DNA of 39,234 nt from contig JAJYXT010000011.1 of assembly GCA_021801645.1 (NCBI GenBank), forward strand, positions 1 to 39,234. Reading direction: 5' to 3'. Every line of letters begins with the position of its first letter. The first letter of the stretch is position 1. The notes under the pieces were generated by a model. It had not been told where the DNA came from and did no database searches. It was given only the letters and a program-made list of their open reading frames with translations. The position numbers were made by a program, and so were the translations under genes. Shown piece after piece: positions 7,433 through 14,946 of the stretch. Source of the stretch: a bacterium. Lineage in GTDB: Bacteria; Chloroflexota; Dormibacteria; Aeolococcales; Bog-877.

Positions 7433-7461
7433 ATGATAGCTCAACGATATATCGTTGTCAA
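7433..7461 (-). promoter_or_regulatory. padR promoter with palindromic operator
   Basis: On the minus strand, TTGACA (7461-7456), a 17-bp spacer and TATCAT (7438-7433) form a near-consensus sigma-70 promoter about 40 bp before the PadR ATG. The spacer contains CAACGATATATCGTTG (7442-7457), a perfect 16-bp palindrome touching the -35 box, well placed for repression by a dimeric PadR protein. Operator function is inferred from symmetry and position. Confidence 0.82.
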
Positions 7462-7658
7462 GCGAGATCGAAGACTGTTCTCGGCCGCGCCCGGCCCCCG
7501 AGCTCCCGGCTGCCTCCGCGCAGCGGGAGGCGGTGCCATTCCCCCCGACCCCCGGGCGCTGGTAACGTGGAGGTGCGTCCCTGGTGCCATGAGCGGGTCA
7601 ACTCCCGGATGGCGCCTGAGCCATTGGGCGTTGGCTGGTTCCCCCTGGAGGGCTTCAC

Positions 7659-9596
7659 TTGTTGCGATCTCCGGCCTGGACCCTCGTCGGGCTGGCCGTC
7701 ACCAGCACCTTGCTGCTGGCCGCCTGCAGCTCGGCGGCGACTGGCGGACACCGGAGCGGCGGGACCGTGGTCACCTTCGGGGAAGCGGCGGCCTCACCGC
7801 CCAGCTACATCTTCCCCATGGAGAGTGGAACCTACTTCACCAACCAGAACCTCTACCAGTTCTCCAACCAGATGTACTTGCCGCTCTACGCCTTCGGGGA
7901 GAACGGCGAGCCGGTTCTGAACAGCTCGCTCAGCATCGCCCTCCCTCCCAGCTTTAGCGCGGGAGACACCACCGTCAACATCACGATGAAGCACTGGCGG
8001 TGGTCGAACGGGCAGCCCATAACCGCACGGGACGTGGTCTTGTGGATCAACCTGCTGGCCGCGGCCACGGATCCCAACGCCCCCCCGGTGGGCAGCAGCA
8101 GCGCCCCAGGCCCGGGGTGGGGCGCCTCGGTGCCGGGTGGCTTCCCCAGCAACCTGGTGAGCTACTCGGCGACCGGTGAATACTCGCTCACCCTGAGACT
8201 GAACGCCGCCTACAACCCCACGTGGTTCCTCTACAACGAGCTGAGCCAGATCTATCCCCTCCCCCAGGCATCCTGGGACCGGCTCAGCGCCAATGGGACG
8301 GTGGGCAACTACGACGCCTCCGCGGAGGCGCGCACAACGGTTCCCGGCACCACACCTGCCCAGTACGTGCCCCAGACACCAGGGACCGCCGCCAGCGGCG
8401 CGCTGGGTGTCGCCCAGTTCCTCAACAGCCAGTCCCAGACACTGTCCACCTACTCCACCAACCCCCTGTGGAAGGTGGTGGACGGCCCCTTCCAGCTGCA
8501 GACGTTCACCTCCTCTGGGTACGTCCGGTTCGTCCCCAACGCCTCTTACTCAGGGAGCCCCAAGCCCGCCATCTCGGCCTTCGTGGAGGAGCCGTTCACC
8601 ACCGACAATTCGGAGTTCGACGCGCTGCGTAGTGGGCAGCTGACCATCGGGTACGTCCCCATCCAGGACCTGGCCCAGAAGGCCGCGCTGGAACAGCGGG
8701 GGTATTCCTTCGCCCCCTGGTACGGGTACGGGTTCGGCTACCTCTCCTACAACTACACCGACCCCCAGGTGGCGCCGATCTTCGACCAGCTCTACTTCCG
8801 CCAGGCGATGCAGTCGCTGGTTGACCAGCCGCAGTACATCCGCGATTTCGCCGCCGGGTACGGCACCCCGGAGTCGGGGCCGGTGCCCGTCCTTCCCGCC
8901 AACAACCCCTTCGAGAGTCCGCTGGAGAGGAGGGGTCCGGTGTATCCCTACAACCCCTCTGCGGCAGTTGCGCTGCTCTCCAGCCACGGGTGGAAGGTGG
9001 TCCCGGGGGGCACCACCTACTGCCAGCGACCGGGCGCCGGATCCGGGCACTGTGGGGCCGGGGTGGCACAGGACGCCAAGCTCGGCTTCACCCTGCTCTA
9101 CCCCAGCGGGAGCGTGGAAGCCAACAACGAGATGGAGGCGCTGCAGTCGGTGGCCCGCGCCAAGGCGGGAATCGCACTGCAGCTCCGGTCCGCCCCCTAC
9201 CAGCAGGTGACCTCGGTGGCGCTCAACGGCTGCACTCCGACCACCCCCTGCGCCAACTGGGAGATCGCCAACTGGGTCAACTACTGGACCTATGCGCCCG
9301 ACTACCTCCCCACCGGAGGCGAACTCTTCGCCAGCGGAGCAGGGAGCAACGGAGGTGACTACTCGAGCCAGGTGGCCAACGCCGACATCCAGGCCACCCA
9401 CACCGCCCCCAGCCAGTCCGCCGAACTGGCCGCCCTCTTCCGCTACCAGGACTACCTGGCCCAGCAGGCGCCGGTCATCTTCCTTCCCGACACCCCACTG
9501 CAGCTGACCATGTACCGCTCGGGCCTCAAGGGACTCGTGCCCCAGAACGTGTTCGACGCCATCCAGCCGCAGTTCTACCGCCTCACCACCGGCTGA
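7659..9596 (+). CDS. Peptide/solute-binding lipoprotein (SBP_bac_5, ABC transporter family 5)
   Basis: Extracytoplasmic solute-binding protein of the oligopeptide/nickel class (645 aa, long for the family). The signal peptide ends in a lipobox (L20-A-A-C23), so it should be lipid-anchored outside the membrane. Family features: an early segment with NQNLYQFSNQMYLPLYAF, the W-rich motif KHWRWSNGQPITARDVVLW (typical W.DG.p.ta.DV), DGPFQLQTF, a C-terminal region with NWVNYWTYAPDYLPTGGELF, and a terminal YRLTTG. TTG at 7659 is chosen because GGAGGG lies 6 nt upstream. No permease or ATPase genes follow; the next gene is an MBL hydrolase, so the transporter partners must be elsewhere. The substrate is unknown. 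Confidence 0.9.
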   Translation: MLRSPAWTLVGLAVTSTLLLAACSSAATGGHRSGGTVVTFGEAAASPPSYIFPMESGTYFTNQNLYQFSNQMYLPLYAFGENGEPVLNSSLSIALPPSFSAGDTTVNITMKHWRWSNGQPITARDVVLWINLLAAATDPNAPPVGSSSAPGPGWGASVPGGFPSNLVSYSATGEYSLTLRLNAAYNPTWFLYNELSQIYPLPQASWDRLSANGTVGNYDASAEARTTVPGTTPAQYVPQTPGTAASGALGVAQFLNSQSQTLSTYSTNPLWKVVDGPFQLQTFTSSGYVRFVPNASYSGSPKPAISAFVEEPFTTDNSEFDALRSGQLTIGYVPIQDLAQKAALEQRGYSFAPWYGYGFGYLSYNYTDPQVAPIFDQLYFRQAMQSLVDQPQYIRDFAAGYGTPESGPVPVLPANNPFESPLERRGPVYPYNPSAAVALLSSHGWKVVPGGTTYCQRPGAGSGHCGAGVAQDAKLGFTLLYPSGSVEANNEMEALQSVARAKAGIALQLRSAPYQQVTSVALNGCTPTTPCANWEIANWVNYWTYAPDYLPTGGELFASGAGSNGGDYSSQVANADIQATHTAPSQSAELAALFRYQDYLAQQAPVIFLPDTPLQLTMYRSGLKGLVPQNVFDAIQPQFYRLTTG

Positions 9597-9661
9597 CCTG
9601 TGAGCCGCCCGCCCCGGCCCGGAGGTTTGGCCTCCTCCCCCGGTGGGGCCGGCACCCGACC

Positions 9662-10522
9662 TTGACCACATCCCGACGCTGGCAGGCCGTCACGGACGGC
9701 ATCCTCCGCTGGGTGGGAAGCCCGGTGGACGTCAACTGCATTCTGGTCCGGGGCGACCGCCTGGCTCTGCTGGTGGACACCGGCAGCACCCGGGAGGAGG
9801 GAATGGAGCTGCGCCGGGCGGTGGCGGTGGAGCTGGGGCGCCAAGAGCTGGCCGTGGTCAACACCCACGCCCACTACGACCATTGCTTCGGCAACTCGGC
9901 ATTCTCGGAGTCGACGATCTACGCTTCGGAGGGTTGCTTGACCACCCTGCAGCGCAGCGGCACCTCCCAGCAACGGGAGGCGGCCGAGTCATTTCGCGAG
10001 GAGGACCCGGAGTTCGCGGCCCGGCTGGGGGCGGCCCCGATAGTGCTCCCGAACCGGCCTGTGGACCAGGAGGCGCGGCTTGACCTGGGCGGGATCGAGG
10101 CACACCTGCGAGTGATGGGGCGGGGCCACACCGATCACGATCTGGTGGTGGTCCTGCCCGACCTGGGGACCGTACTGGCCGGCGACCTGGTGGAGGAGAG
10201 CGGCCCCCCGGCCTTGGAGGACTCCTACCCTCTGAGCTGGGCGCGGGTCCTGGGGCGGCTGCTGGCGCTGGCGCCGAAGCTGGTCGTACCAGGCCATGGG
10301 CGAGTGGTCGGCCCGGAGTTCGTCGCTCGCCAGCAGGAGCAGCTGGCCCAAGCCGCGAGCTGGTGCCTCGGCGAGTTGGGCATGGGACCGCGCGTCCCCC
10401 AGCCCCCGATGCCCTTCCCGCCAGCTGCCCTGGGGACAGCCCTGGATCGGGCCAAGCTCGAACTCTCGATCGGACCATCGTCCGCACCCGTGCACCAGGC
10501 CCCGGAGGACGCCTTCCCCTAG
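9662..10522 (+). CDS. Metallo-beta-lactamase-fold hydrolase
   Basis: 286-aa MBL-fold enzyme with the full metal set: H69-A-H71-Y-D73-H74 (NTHAHYDH), a later His in GRGHTDHD, the bridging Asp in LAGDLVEES and the last His in VVPGHGRV. The N-terminus (VDVNCILVRGDRLALLVDTG) is the standard opening strand pair. It should bind two metal ions and hydrolyse a thioester, lactone or similar substrate; the arrangement is nearest to the general glyoxalase-II/lactonase-like subgroup, and no specific subfamily is clear. TTG at 9662 gives a short N-terminal lead; no strong ribosome-binding site is visible. Its 3' end overlaps the convergent gene by 4 bases. Confidence 0.9.
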   Translation: MTTSRRWQAVTDGILRWVGSPVDVNCILVRGDRLALLVDTGSTREEGMELRRAVAVELGRQELAVVNTHAHYDHCFGNSAFSESTIYASEGCLTTLQRSGTSQQREAAESFREEDPEFAARLGAAPIVLPNRPVDQEARLDLGGIEAHLRVMGRGHTDHDLVVVLPDLGTVLAGDLVEESGPPALEDSYPLSWARVLGRLLALAPKLVVPGHGRVVGPEFVARQQEQLAQAASWCLGELGMGPRVPQPPMPFPPAALGTALDRAKLELSIGPSSAPVHQAPEDAFP

Positions 10523-11046
10523 CGCTCCTCGGGGACCATGGATTCTGGGATCCCGGTCACCTGGTAGGGCAGCTCACTGATGTCGAAATAACGCACCGGC
10601 TTGTGCATCCGCTTGGCGATCCCCACCTGAACCTTGAGGCCTAGGGAGAGCTCGCCGAAGACCCAGACCTCGTCGCAGCGAGCGATGAGATTGTTCAACG
10701 CCTCGCGCACCAGGTCCTTGGGCACTGTGTGCATCAGGTAGTAGTCGAAGAGCATGAAGGGGGCCACCGGCACCCGGTTCTCGTCCAAAACGAACTTGGT
10801 GAGCTGCTGCCGCCAGTAGAAGTTGCGATTGCTCATGGCCACGTAGACCAACGGCTTGGGCCGGCGCAGGGTGCGTTCCGCCTGCTCCGCCGGGCTGGCC
10901 CGCGGCGTGGGCGTGAAGATCAGCTCCAGGATCTCGTCCGCGGAGCGGCCCGCCGTCCTAGCCTCCACGGGAGGGACGTTGATCTCGCTGGCGCGGGGGG
11001 CGTTCGCCCTCTCCGGTCCTCCCCGCGCGCGCTTGCTGGCAGCCAA
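10519..11046 (-). CDS. Nucleoside 2-deoxyribosyltransferase-like / DUF4406-type protein
   Basis: 175 aa. After a basic, disordered N-terminus (~1-60) comes a Rossmann-like domain: PLVYVAMSNRNFYWRQQL, PVAPFMLFDYYLMHTV, ALNNLIARCDEVWVFGELSL and IAKRMHKPVRYFDI. The order (Y.A first strand, aromatic p.aP.m strand, CDEVWVFG strand, G...E-type helix, KPVRYFD last strand) matches the DUF4406/nucleoside deoxyribosyltransferase-like fold used in nucleotide metabolism. The substrate is not known. The TTG start has TATAGT on its strand 11 nt upstream, so the transcript may be nearly leaderless. It follows the uracil-DNA glycosylase gene on the same strand with a 12-bp gap. Confidence 0.62.
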   Translation of the reverse strand: MAASKRARGGPERANAPRASEINVPPVEARTAGRSADEILELIFTPTPRASPAEQAERTLRRPKPLVYVAMSNRNFYWRQQLTKFVLDENRVPVAPFMLFDYYLMHTVPKDLVREALNNLIARCDEVWVFGELSLGLKVQVGIAKRMHKPVRYFDISELPYQVTGIPESMVPEER

Positions 11047-11057
11047 GATCGCGGCCT

Positions 11058-11063
11058 ACTATA
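11058..11063 (-). promoter_or_regulatory. Candidate -10 box (TATAGT) for the DUF4406-like gene
   Basis: TATAGT on the minus strand ends 11 nt before the TTG start at 11046 and overlaps the stop codon of the upstream glycosylase gene. No clear -35 box. Confidence 0.4.
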
Positions 11064-11766
11064 GCCGCTTCCGGGTCCCCCGCCAAGGTTTGCGAAGCAG
11101 CTGGGACAGCCGCTCCAGTGCCTGTCCCAGAAGTTCCCGGTGCTCGGGCCGGTTCAGCCACCGGCTGGCTCCCGAGGGATGGGGCAGGGGCAGCAGTAGC
11201 GGGAGGTGGCCCGGAGTGGGAGGGCGGCTCTCCGCAAGCTCCCGGCCGGTACCGTCAAAGACCCGTCCCACCACAGCGCTCAGGCCCCGCCCCGGCAGGA
11301 ACCGGTCGATGGCCAGCTGCCCCACCGGAATGATGAGCCAGGGGGTCAGGAGTGCCAGCTGGCGGTCAAGATGGGGTCGGCAAGTCGCCACCTCTCCGGA
11401 GCTGGGGCGGCGGTCGCCCGCGCCGCTGGGTGCTGGTCCGGGGAAGCACTTGGTGATCGAGGTCAGGTAGATCTGGCGGCGTGACTCCTCCTCACCCGGA
11501 ATGCCTGCCCGGGCCAGCCAGCTGAACAGCTCCCGGCCGGCGCGACCACTGAAGGGGCGGCCCGCGGCCTCCTCGAGCCGCCCCGGCGCCTGCCCCACCA
11601 GCACCACCCGGGAGGGGATTGGGGTCGGGAGCACGGGAGCGGCTCGGGACAGGAGGCCGGCGTCCACACAGAGGCGGCAGGTGGCGATCTCCCGGTGGAG
11701 CTCCCCCAACCGGCGCTCGAGAGAGGATGTGCACCGGTTTCCAAGTCGGTCCGGAACGGTCTCCAT
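11059..11766 (-). CDS. Uracil-DNA glycosylase, iron-sulfur type (family 4/5)
   Basis: Removes uracil from DNA to start base-excision repair. 235 aa with four cysteines placed for a [4Fe-4S] cluster (C30, C33, C107, C129), the water-activating motif VGQAPGRLEEAAGRPFSGRAG (residues 57-77), an SITKCFPG strand and the uracil-loop motif HPSGASRWLN (196-205). Family 4 usually has GEAPG in the first motif; here the Glu is Gln (G58-Q-A-P-G), which may alter activation or place it nearer family 5. A -10-like TAGGAT ends 8 nt before the ATG, suggesting a leaderless transcript. The next gene on the strand (DUF4406-like) may be co-transcribed. Confidence 0.88.
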   Translation of the reverse strand: METVPDRLGNRCTSSLERRLGELHREIATCRLCVDAGLLSRAAPVLPTPIPSRVVLVGQAPGRLEEAAGRPFSGRAGRELFSWLARAGIPGEEESRRQIYLTSITKCFPGPAPSGAGDRRPSSGEVATCRPHLDRQLALLTPWLIIPVGQLAIDRFLPGRGLSAVVGRVFDGTGRELAESRPPTPGHLPLLLPLPHPSGASRWLNRPEHRELLGQALERLSQLLRKPWRGTRKRL

Positions 11767-11773
11767 CCGGTGC

Positions 11774-11780
11774 TATCCTA
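11774..11780. promoter_or_regulatory. Symmetric -10 element serving divergent genes
   Basis: TATCCTA reads as TATCCT on the plus strand (for the membrane-protein gene at 11833) and as TAGGAT on the minus strand, 8 nt before the glycosylase ATG. Both fit TANNNT. Promoter activity in both directions is inferred. Confidence 0.5.
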
Positions 11781-11832
11781 GGGCCGTCGAGGCCGCCCTC
11801 AGAGCGGCGCCGCCACCCAGCAGGCGAGTCAA

Positions 11833-12156
11833 ATGCCCCAAGGCTCGGACCCCAGGCGCAGGCCGGATAGGCAATCATCAGAGCCCGACGGCCAGCCGGA
11901 GTGGTGGATGACGCTGTGGCAGGAGCGGCTGCCCCACGAGTCCGACGAGCCCACCGCCCGGGCCAGCGGAGTTCTCGGCTGGCTGGCCCAGCGAGCGGCG
12001 ATGGTGGTGCTGCCCCTGTTGGTGGTGGCCGCCGTGGTCCTGGGCGGCTTTCACCTGGACCTCGAGGCCCTGATAGTCGGAGGGGTGGCCGCCGCGATCG
12101 TGGTCATTGTCGCGGCCTGGCCCGCCCTGGAGAGGTCCCGCCCCGGTCGTAGGTGA
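11833..12156 (+). CDS. Small two-helix membrane protein
   Basis: 107 aa, family not recognised. A polar, acidic N-terminus (~1-50, with PEWWMTLWQERLPHESDEP) precedes two hydrophobic helices, about 55-71 (MVVLPLLVVAAVVLGGF) and 78-94 (ALIVGGVAAAIVVIVAA), and a short basic tail (ALERSRPGRR). Both tails probably face the cytoplasm. It is divergent from the glycosylase gene, with a shared -10-like element about 54 bp upstream of its ATG. No ribosome-binding site is obvious. The function is unknown. Confidence 0.6.
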   Translation: MPQGSDPRRRPDRQSSEPDGQPEWWMTLWQERLPHESDEPTARASGVLGWLAQRAAMVVLPLLVVAAVVLGGFHLDLEALIVGGVAAAIVVIVAAWPALERSRPGRR

Positions 12157-12277
12157 CGGATGGCGGCTGGCGCCGCCGGGCAGCTTCGTTACCGGTGGAG
12201 ACCCGCCTCAGGTGGCCGGTGGGTATGGAGGCGGGCGATGCACCGCGACCGGCGAACCCGGAGCGGGGGATGGCTGA

Positions 12278-12882
12278 TTGAGTGATTCCCTGCGGGCCTC
12301 GGACCTGGATCGCGAGGCCATGGTCTCCTACCTGCGCGAGGCGGCCGCGGATGGACGGGTAACGATGGAAGAGTTCTCGGAGCGGGTCGAGGCGGTGAAC
12401 AGGTCACGAACCGTGGGCGAACTGGACCAGCTCACCCAGGACCTGCCTATCCCGCCATCGCCTCGCCGTCCCACCCGGTGGCTCCTCGCCGCCCTCGGCT
12501 CGGTCAAGAGGGCCGGGCGGCTCAGGGTCGGCCGGTGGTCGTCTGCCTGGTGGTTCTGGGCAGTGTCGACCTCGACCTGCGCCAGGCCACCCTGACCGGC
12601 GGGTCCGTGACCATCGTCGTGGTGGGAGTGCTCGGGCCGGTCGACGTCTACTCCCCCGAAGGGCTAAATGCCGAGGTCCGGGCACTCTCGATTCTTGGCC
12701 ACGCCGACGCCAACGGCAACGACCTGGCTCAGCGGGGCAGTCCGCTGAGCCGGCTGGTGTCTCTAAGTGCGCTCATGGGCGTCGACATCTGGCGGGTGCC
12801 CTTGACCTGGGGCCAGCGCAGCTGGCCCCAGGTCATCCATGCCATCCGGCGAGGGGAGCACCTCCTGCCGCCGGGCGCCTGA
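12278..12882 (+). pseudogene. DUF1707 / LiaF-like cell-envelope protein, frameshifted
   Basis: Two overlapping frames together make one protein. The first (from TTG 12278, with GGGGGA 7 nt upstream) encodes a DUF1707 domain: LRASDLDREAMVSYLREAAA, GRVTMEEFSERVEAVNRSRT, ELDQLTQDLP. Up to about 12534 it reads SVKRAGRLRVGR and then becomes nonsense. From about 12535 another frame continues PVVVCLVVLGSVDLDLRQAT, VLGPVDVYSPEGLNAEVRAL and LMGVDIWRVP, the repeated glycine/valine beta-helix of the LiaF/DUF2154 C-terminal domain. One missing base in CGGTGG (12533-12538) explains the shift. It may be a true pseudogene or an assembly error. Proteins of this type sit at the membrane in envelope-stress responses. 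Confidence 0.72.
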
Positions 12883-13008
12883 CGGCGGTGCCAGCGAGGG
12901 GGCCCCTCCTGTCGCTGCGCCCAGGCACCGCAGCGTCGTGACGTCGGATCCTCGGGAGGAGACCCTGAGCCGACGGGAGGACGGAGGACCTACCCGCTTG
13001 GCTCTCAG

Positions 13009-13857
13009 TCAGCCCCAGTTGGACGAGCGGCGTCCGCGGGGGGGCACGCCCTCGGTGTCCTCAGGGGGCGCCTCGTAGCCGCGCTGAGATGGGTCGGGGG
13101 CAAGGTCGAAGAGCCGGTAGCTCTCGGCCATGGGGACCGCGGCGCGGGCACCGCACCGCCTGGCCTCCTCGAATATCCAATCCCTCATGGGGGCGGCGTC
13201 GAACTGGCTCTTGTGCTCGCCCAGGGCGGCCAGCTGGTTCTCCAGGTCCTCCTCGAGGACGGGGACCGCGATGTCCGCCTCCCGGCTGGAACCGACCAGC
13301 ACAAACCGGGTCTTGTGCGGCTGGAGCCCCTCGTCGGCCAGCAGCTCCGGGAAGGCGCGGGCGTCCCGGGCGCTGGGGAACACCGCGTCCAGGCAGGCGT
13401 CCGCCGCCGCCCGGTGGTCCGGATGGTTGATGTAGCCTCGGCCGAAGTACCTGGCCGTGGGGTCCATGGTGATCACCATCTCCGGGCGGAAGGTCCTCAG
13501 CACCCGGACCAGGTCGCGCCGCACCTCGAGGGTGTTCTGGAGGGTCCCGTCGGGGTGGTTCAGGCAGAGCACCTCCCGAACCCCAAGGTGTTCTGCGGCC
13601 CGACGCTGCTCCTCAAGCCGCACCCGGCTGAGCTCTCCCCTGGGGATGGTGGGGTCATCACTGCCGGCGTCACCATCGGTGACCAGGCAGATGCCCGTCC
13701 GACATCCTCGCCGCCCGAAGGCGGAGAGGACCGAGGCGGCCAGGAAGTCAGCGTCATCCGGGTGGGCCACCACCACCAGCGCCGACTCCGGCACGTGGCC
13801 GAAGAGCTCCAGAGGCGGGTCCCGGTCAGGCCTTGGCTCCTGGGACTCCTCGCTCAT
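13009..13857 (-). CDS. PIG-L/LmbE-family deacetylase
   Basis: Zinc-dependent N-acetyl-sugar deacetylase family (GlcNAc-PI, mycothiol and lincosamide pathway relatives). 282 aa. The metal/catalytic motif is A31-H-P-D-D35-ADF, with Asp in place of the common Glu at the last position, and the third ligand is in NHPDHRAA (H145, H148). Between them the fold segments CLVTDGDAGSDD, EEQRRAAEHLGVREVLCLNH and TFRPEMVITMDP are standard. The substrate is unknown; an MshB- or bacillithiol-type role cannot be distinguished. It is divergent from the DUF1028 gene with only 21 bp between starts, so the two share a compact promoter region. The C-terminal 30 residues are polar and disordered. Confidence 0.9.
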   Translation of the reverse strand: MSEESQEPRPDRDPPLELFGHVPESALVVVAHPDDADFLAASVLSAFGRRGCRTGICLVTDGDAGSDDPTIPRGELSRVRLEEQRRAAEHLGVREVLCLNHPDGTLQNTLEVRRDLVRVLRTFRPEMVITMDPTARYFGRGYINHPDHRAAADACLDAVFPSARDARAFPELLADEGLQPHKTRFVLVGSSREADIAVPVLEEDLENQLAALGEHKSQFDAAPMRDWIFEEARRCGARAAVPMAESYRLFDLAPDPSQRGYEAPPEDTEGVPPRGRRSSNWG

Positions 13858-13865
13858 CCATCCGC

Positions 13866-13871
13866 TATCCT
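13866..13871 (+). promoter_or_regulatory. -10-like box (TATCCT) for the DUF1028 gene, leaderless arrangement
   Basis: TATCCT ends 7 nt before ATG 13879, placing the transcription start at or beside the start codon. It lies in a 21-bp divergent gap. Confidence 0.55.
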
Positions 13872-13878
13872 CCCAGGG

Positions 13879-14745
13879 ATGGGCCGTCTCGTGCAGTCAC
13901 CCACGGTCGCCACCTTCTCCATCTGCGCCACGGATGGACGGGATTTCGGAGTGGCCGTCGCCTCCAAGTTCCTCGCCGTGGGGAGCGTGGTGCCGTGGGC
14001 GGGCGCGGGGATCGGGGCGCTGGCGACTCAGGCGATGGCCAACACGTCATATGGACCAGGCGGCCTGCAGCTTCTCTCGGAGGGGCTCCCGGCCCAGGTG
14101 GTGGTGGAGCGGCTGACCGCCGCTGACCCTGAGCGGGACCACCGCCAGTTGGGGATCGTGGATCGTGACGGTCGCTCCGCGACCTACACCGGCAGCGCCT
14201 GTTTCGAGTGGGCCGGTGGCCGCGCGGCCCCCGGCTGCGCCTGCCAGGGAAACATCCTCACCGGACCGGAGGTCGCCGACGCCCTGCTGGACACCTTCCT
14301 GGCCAGCTCGGGCGACCTCTGCGACCGGCTGCTCGCGGCCCTCAACGCTGGTGACCTGGCCGGTGGGGACCGCCGCGGGAGGGAGTCCGCGGCCCTCCTA
14401 GTGGTGCGCAAGGACAGCGGCTATGGCGGGTTGGACGATCGCATGATCGACCTCCGGGTGGACGACCACCCGGACCCGGTCTCGGAACTTCAGCGGCTGG
14501 CCCGGCTCTGGCGCGTGTACTTCGAGGAGACCGACGAGGCGGCCCTGCTACCAGTGGACGAGGGACTGCTGCGGCGCCTCCGGACCGGCCTGCTGCGCCG
14601 GGGAGTCCAGGTCAAGGGGGAGGACCGGGACTCCGTGTTCGTCGCCCTGGAGGCCTGGGGCGGCATGGAGAACCTGGAGGAGCGCCTCAGTGGACGCGAC
14701 CGCCTTGACCCCGTGGTGCTGAAGATGCTGGAGGGCCAACTCTAG
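13879..14745 (+). CDS. DUF1028 (Ntn-hydrolase-like) protein
   Basis: 288-aa protein of the DUF1028 family, which adopts an Ntn-hydrolase-like fold. Recognisable segments: TVATFSICATDGRDFGVAVA, ASKFLAVGSVVPWAGAGIGA, ATQAMANTSYGPGGLQLL, the substrate-pocket stretch GRAAPGCACQGNILTGP and ESAALLVVRK..GYGGLDDR.IDLRVDDHP. The C-terminal ~70 residues (LWRVYFEETDEAALLPVDEG onward) are the peptidoglycan-binding-like or helical extension often seen in this family. Some members are linked to acylhomoserine or peptide hydrolysis, but no activity is established here. ATG 13879 is preferred because of the -10 box 7 nt upstream; GTG 13891 is an alternative. The long in-frame extension to 13213 lies antisense to the LmbE gene and is not coding. 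Confidence 0.88.
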   Translation: MGRLVQSPTVATFSICATDGRDFGVAVASKFLAVGSVVPWAGAGIGALATQAMANTSYGPGGLQLLSEGLPAQVVVERLTAADPERDHRQLGIVDRDGRSATYTGSACFEWAGGRAAPGCACQGNILTGPEVADALLDTFLASSGDLCDRLLAALNAGDLAGGDRRGRESAALLVVRKDSGYGGLDDRMIDLRVDDHPDPVSELQRLARLWRVYFEETDEAALLPVDEGLLRRLRTGLLRRGVQVKGEDRDSVFVALEAWGGMENLEERLSGRDRLDPVVLKMLEGQL

Positions 14746-14758
14746 GGGCGTTCGCCCC
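14745..14758 (+). terminator. Small hairpin after the DUF1028 gene
   Basis: GGGGCG-TT-CGCCCC begins at the last base of the stop codon. There is no T-run, so this is at best a weak or factor-assisted terminator between convergent genes. Confidence 0.3.
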
Positions 14759-14946
14759 GCGCCGGCGGCCGGGAGCGTGTGCCCGGGCGTGTGCCCGCCC
14801 ACCCACTCCGCTGCAGCGCTCGGATTGGCGCGCCAGGTGGTGGCCAAGGGGCTCGCCGGGCCTCCCTCCCCTAGTGCCTGCGCCGCGTGAGTCATCCCGG
14901 CCGCCGGGCACTCGCCCCGGTCCGCGCCGGGACTGTGGCGGTGGCC

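Noticed and set aside
12530-12540. Programmed -1 frameshift in the DUF1707 gene
   Set aside because: No slippery X-XXY-YYZ heptamer or downstream structure is evident; a simple one-base loss is more likely.
13213-13878. N-terminal extension of the DUF1028 gene
   Set aside because: It is antisense to the LmbE deacetylase and matches nothing in DUF1028 proteins.
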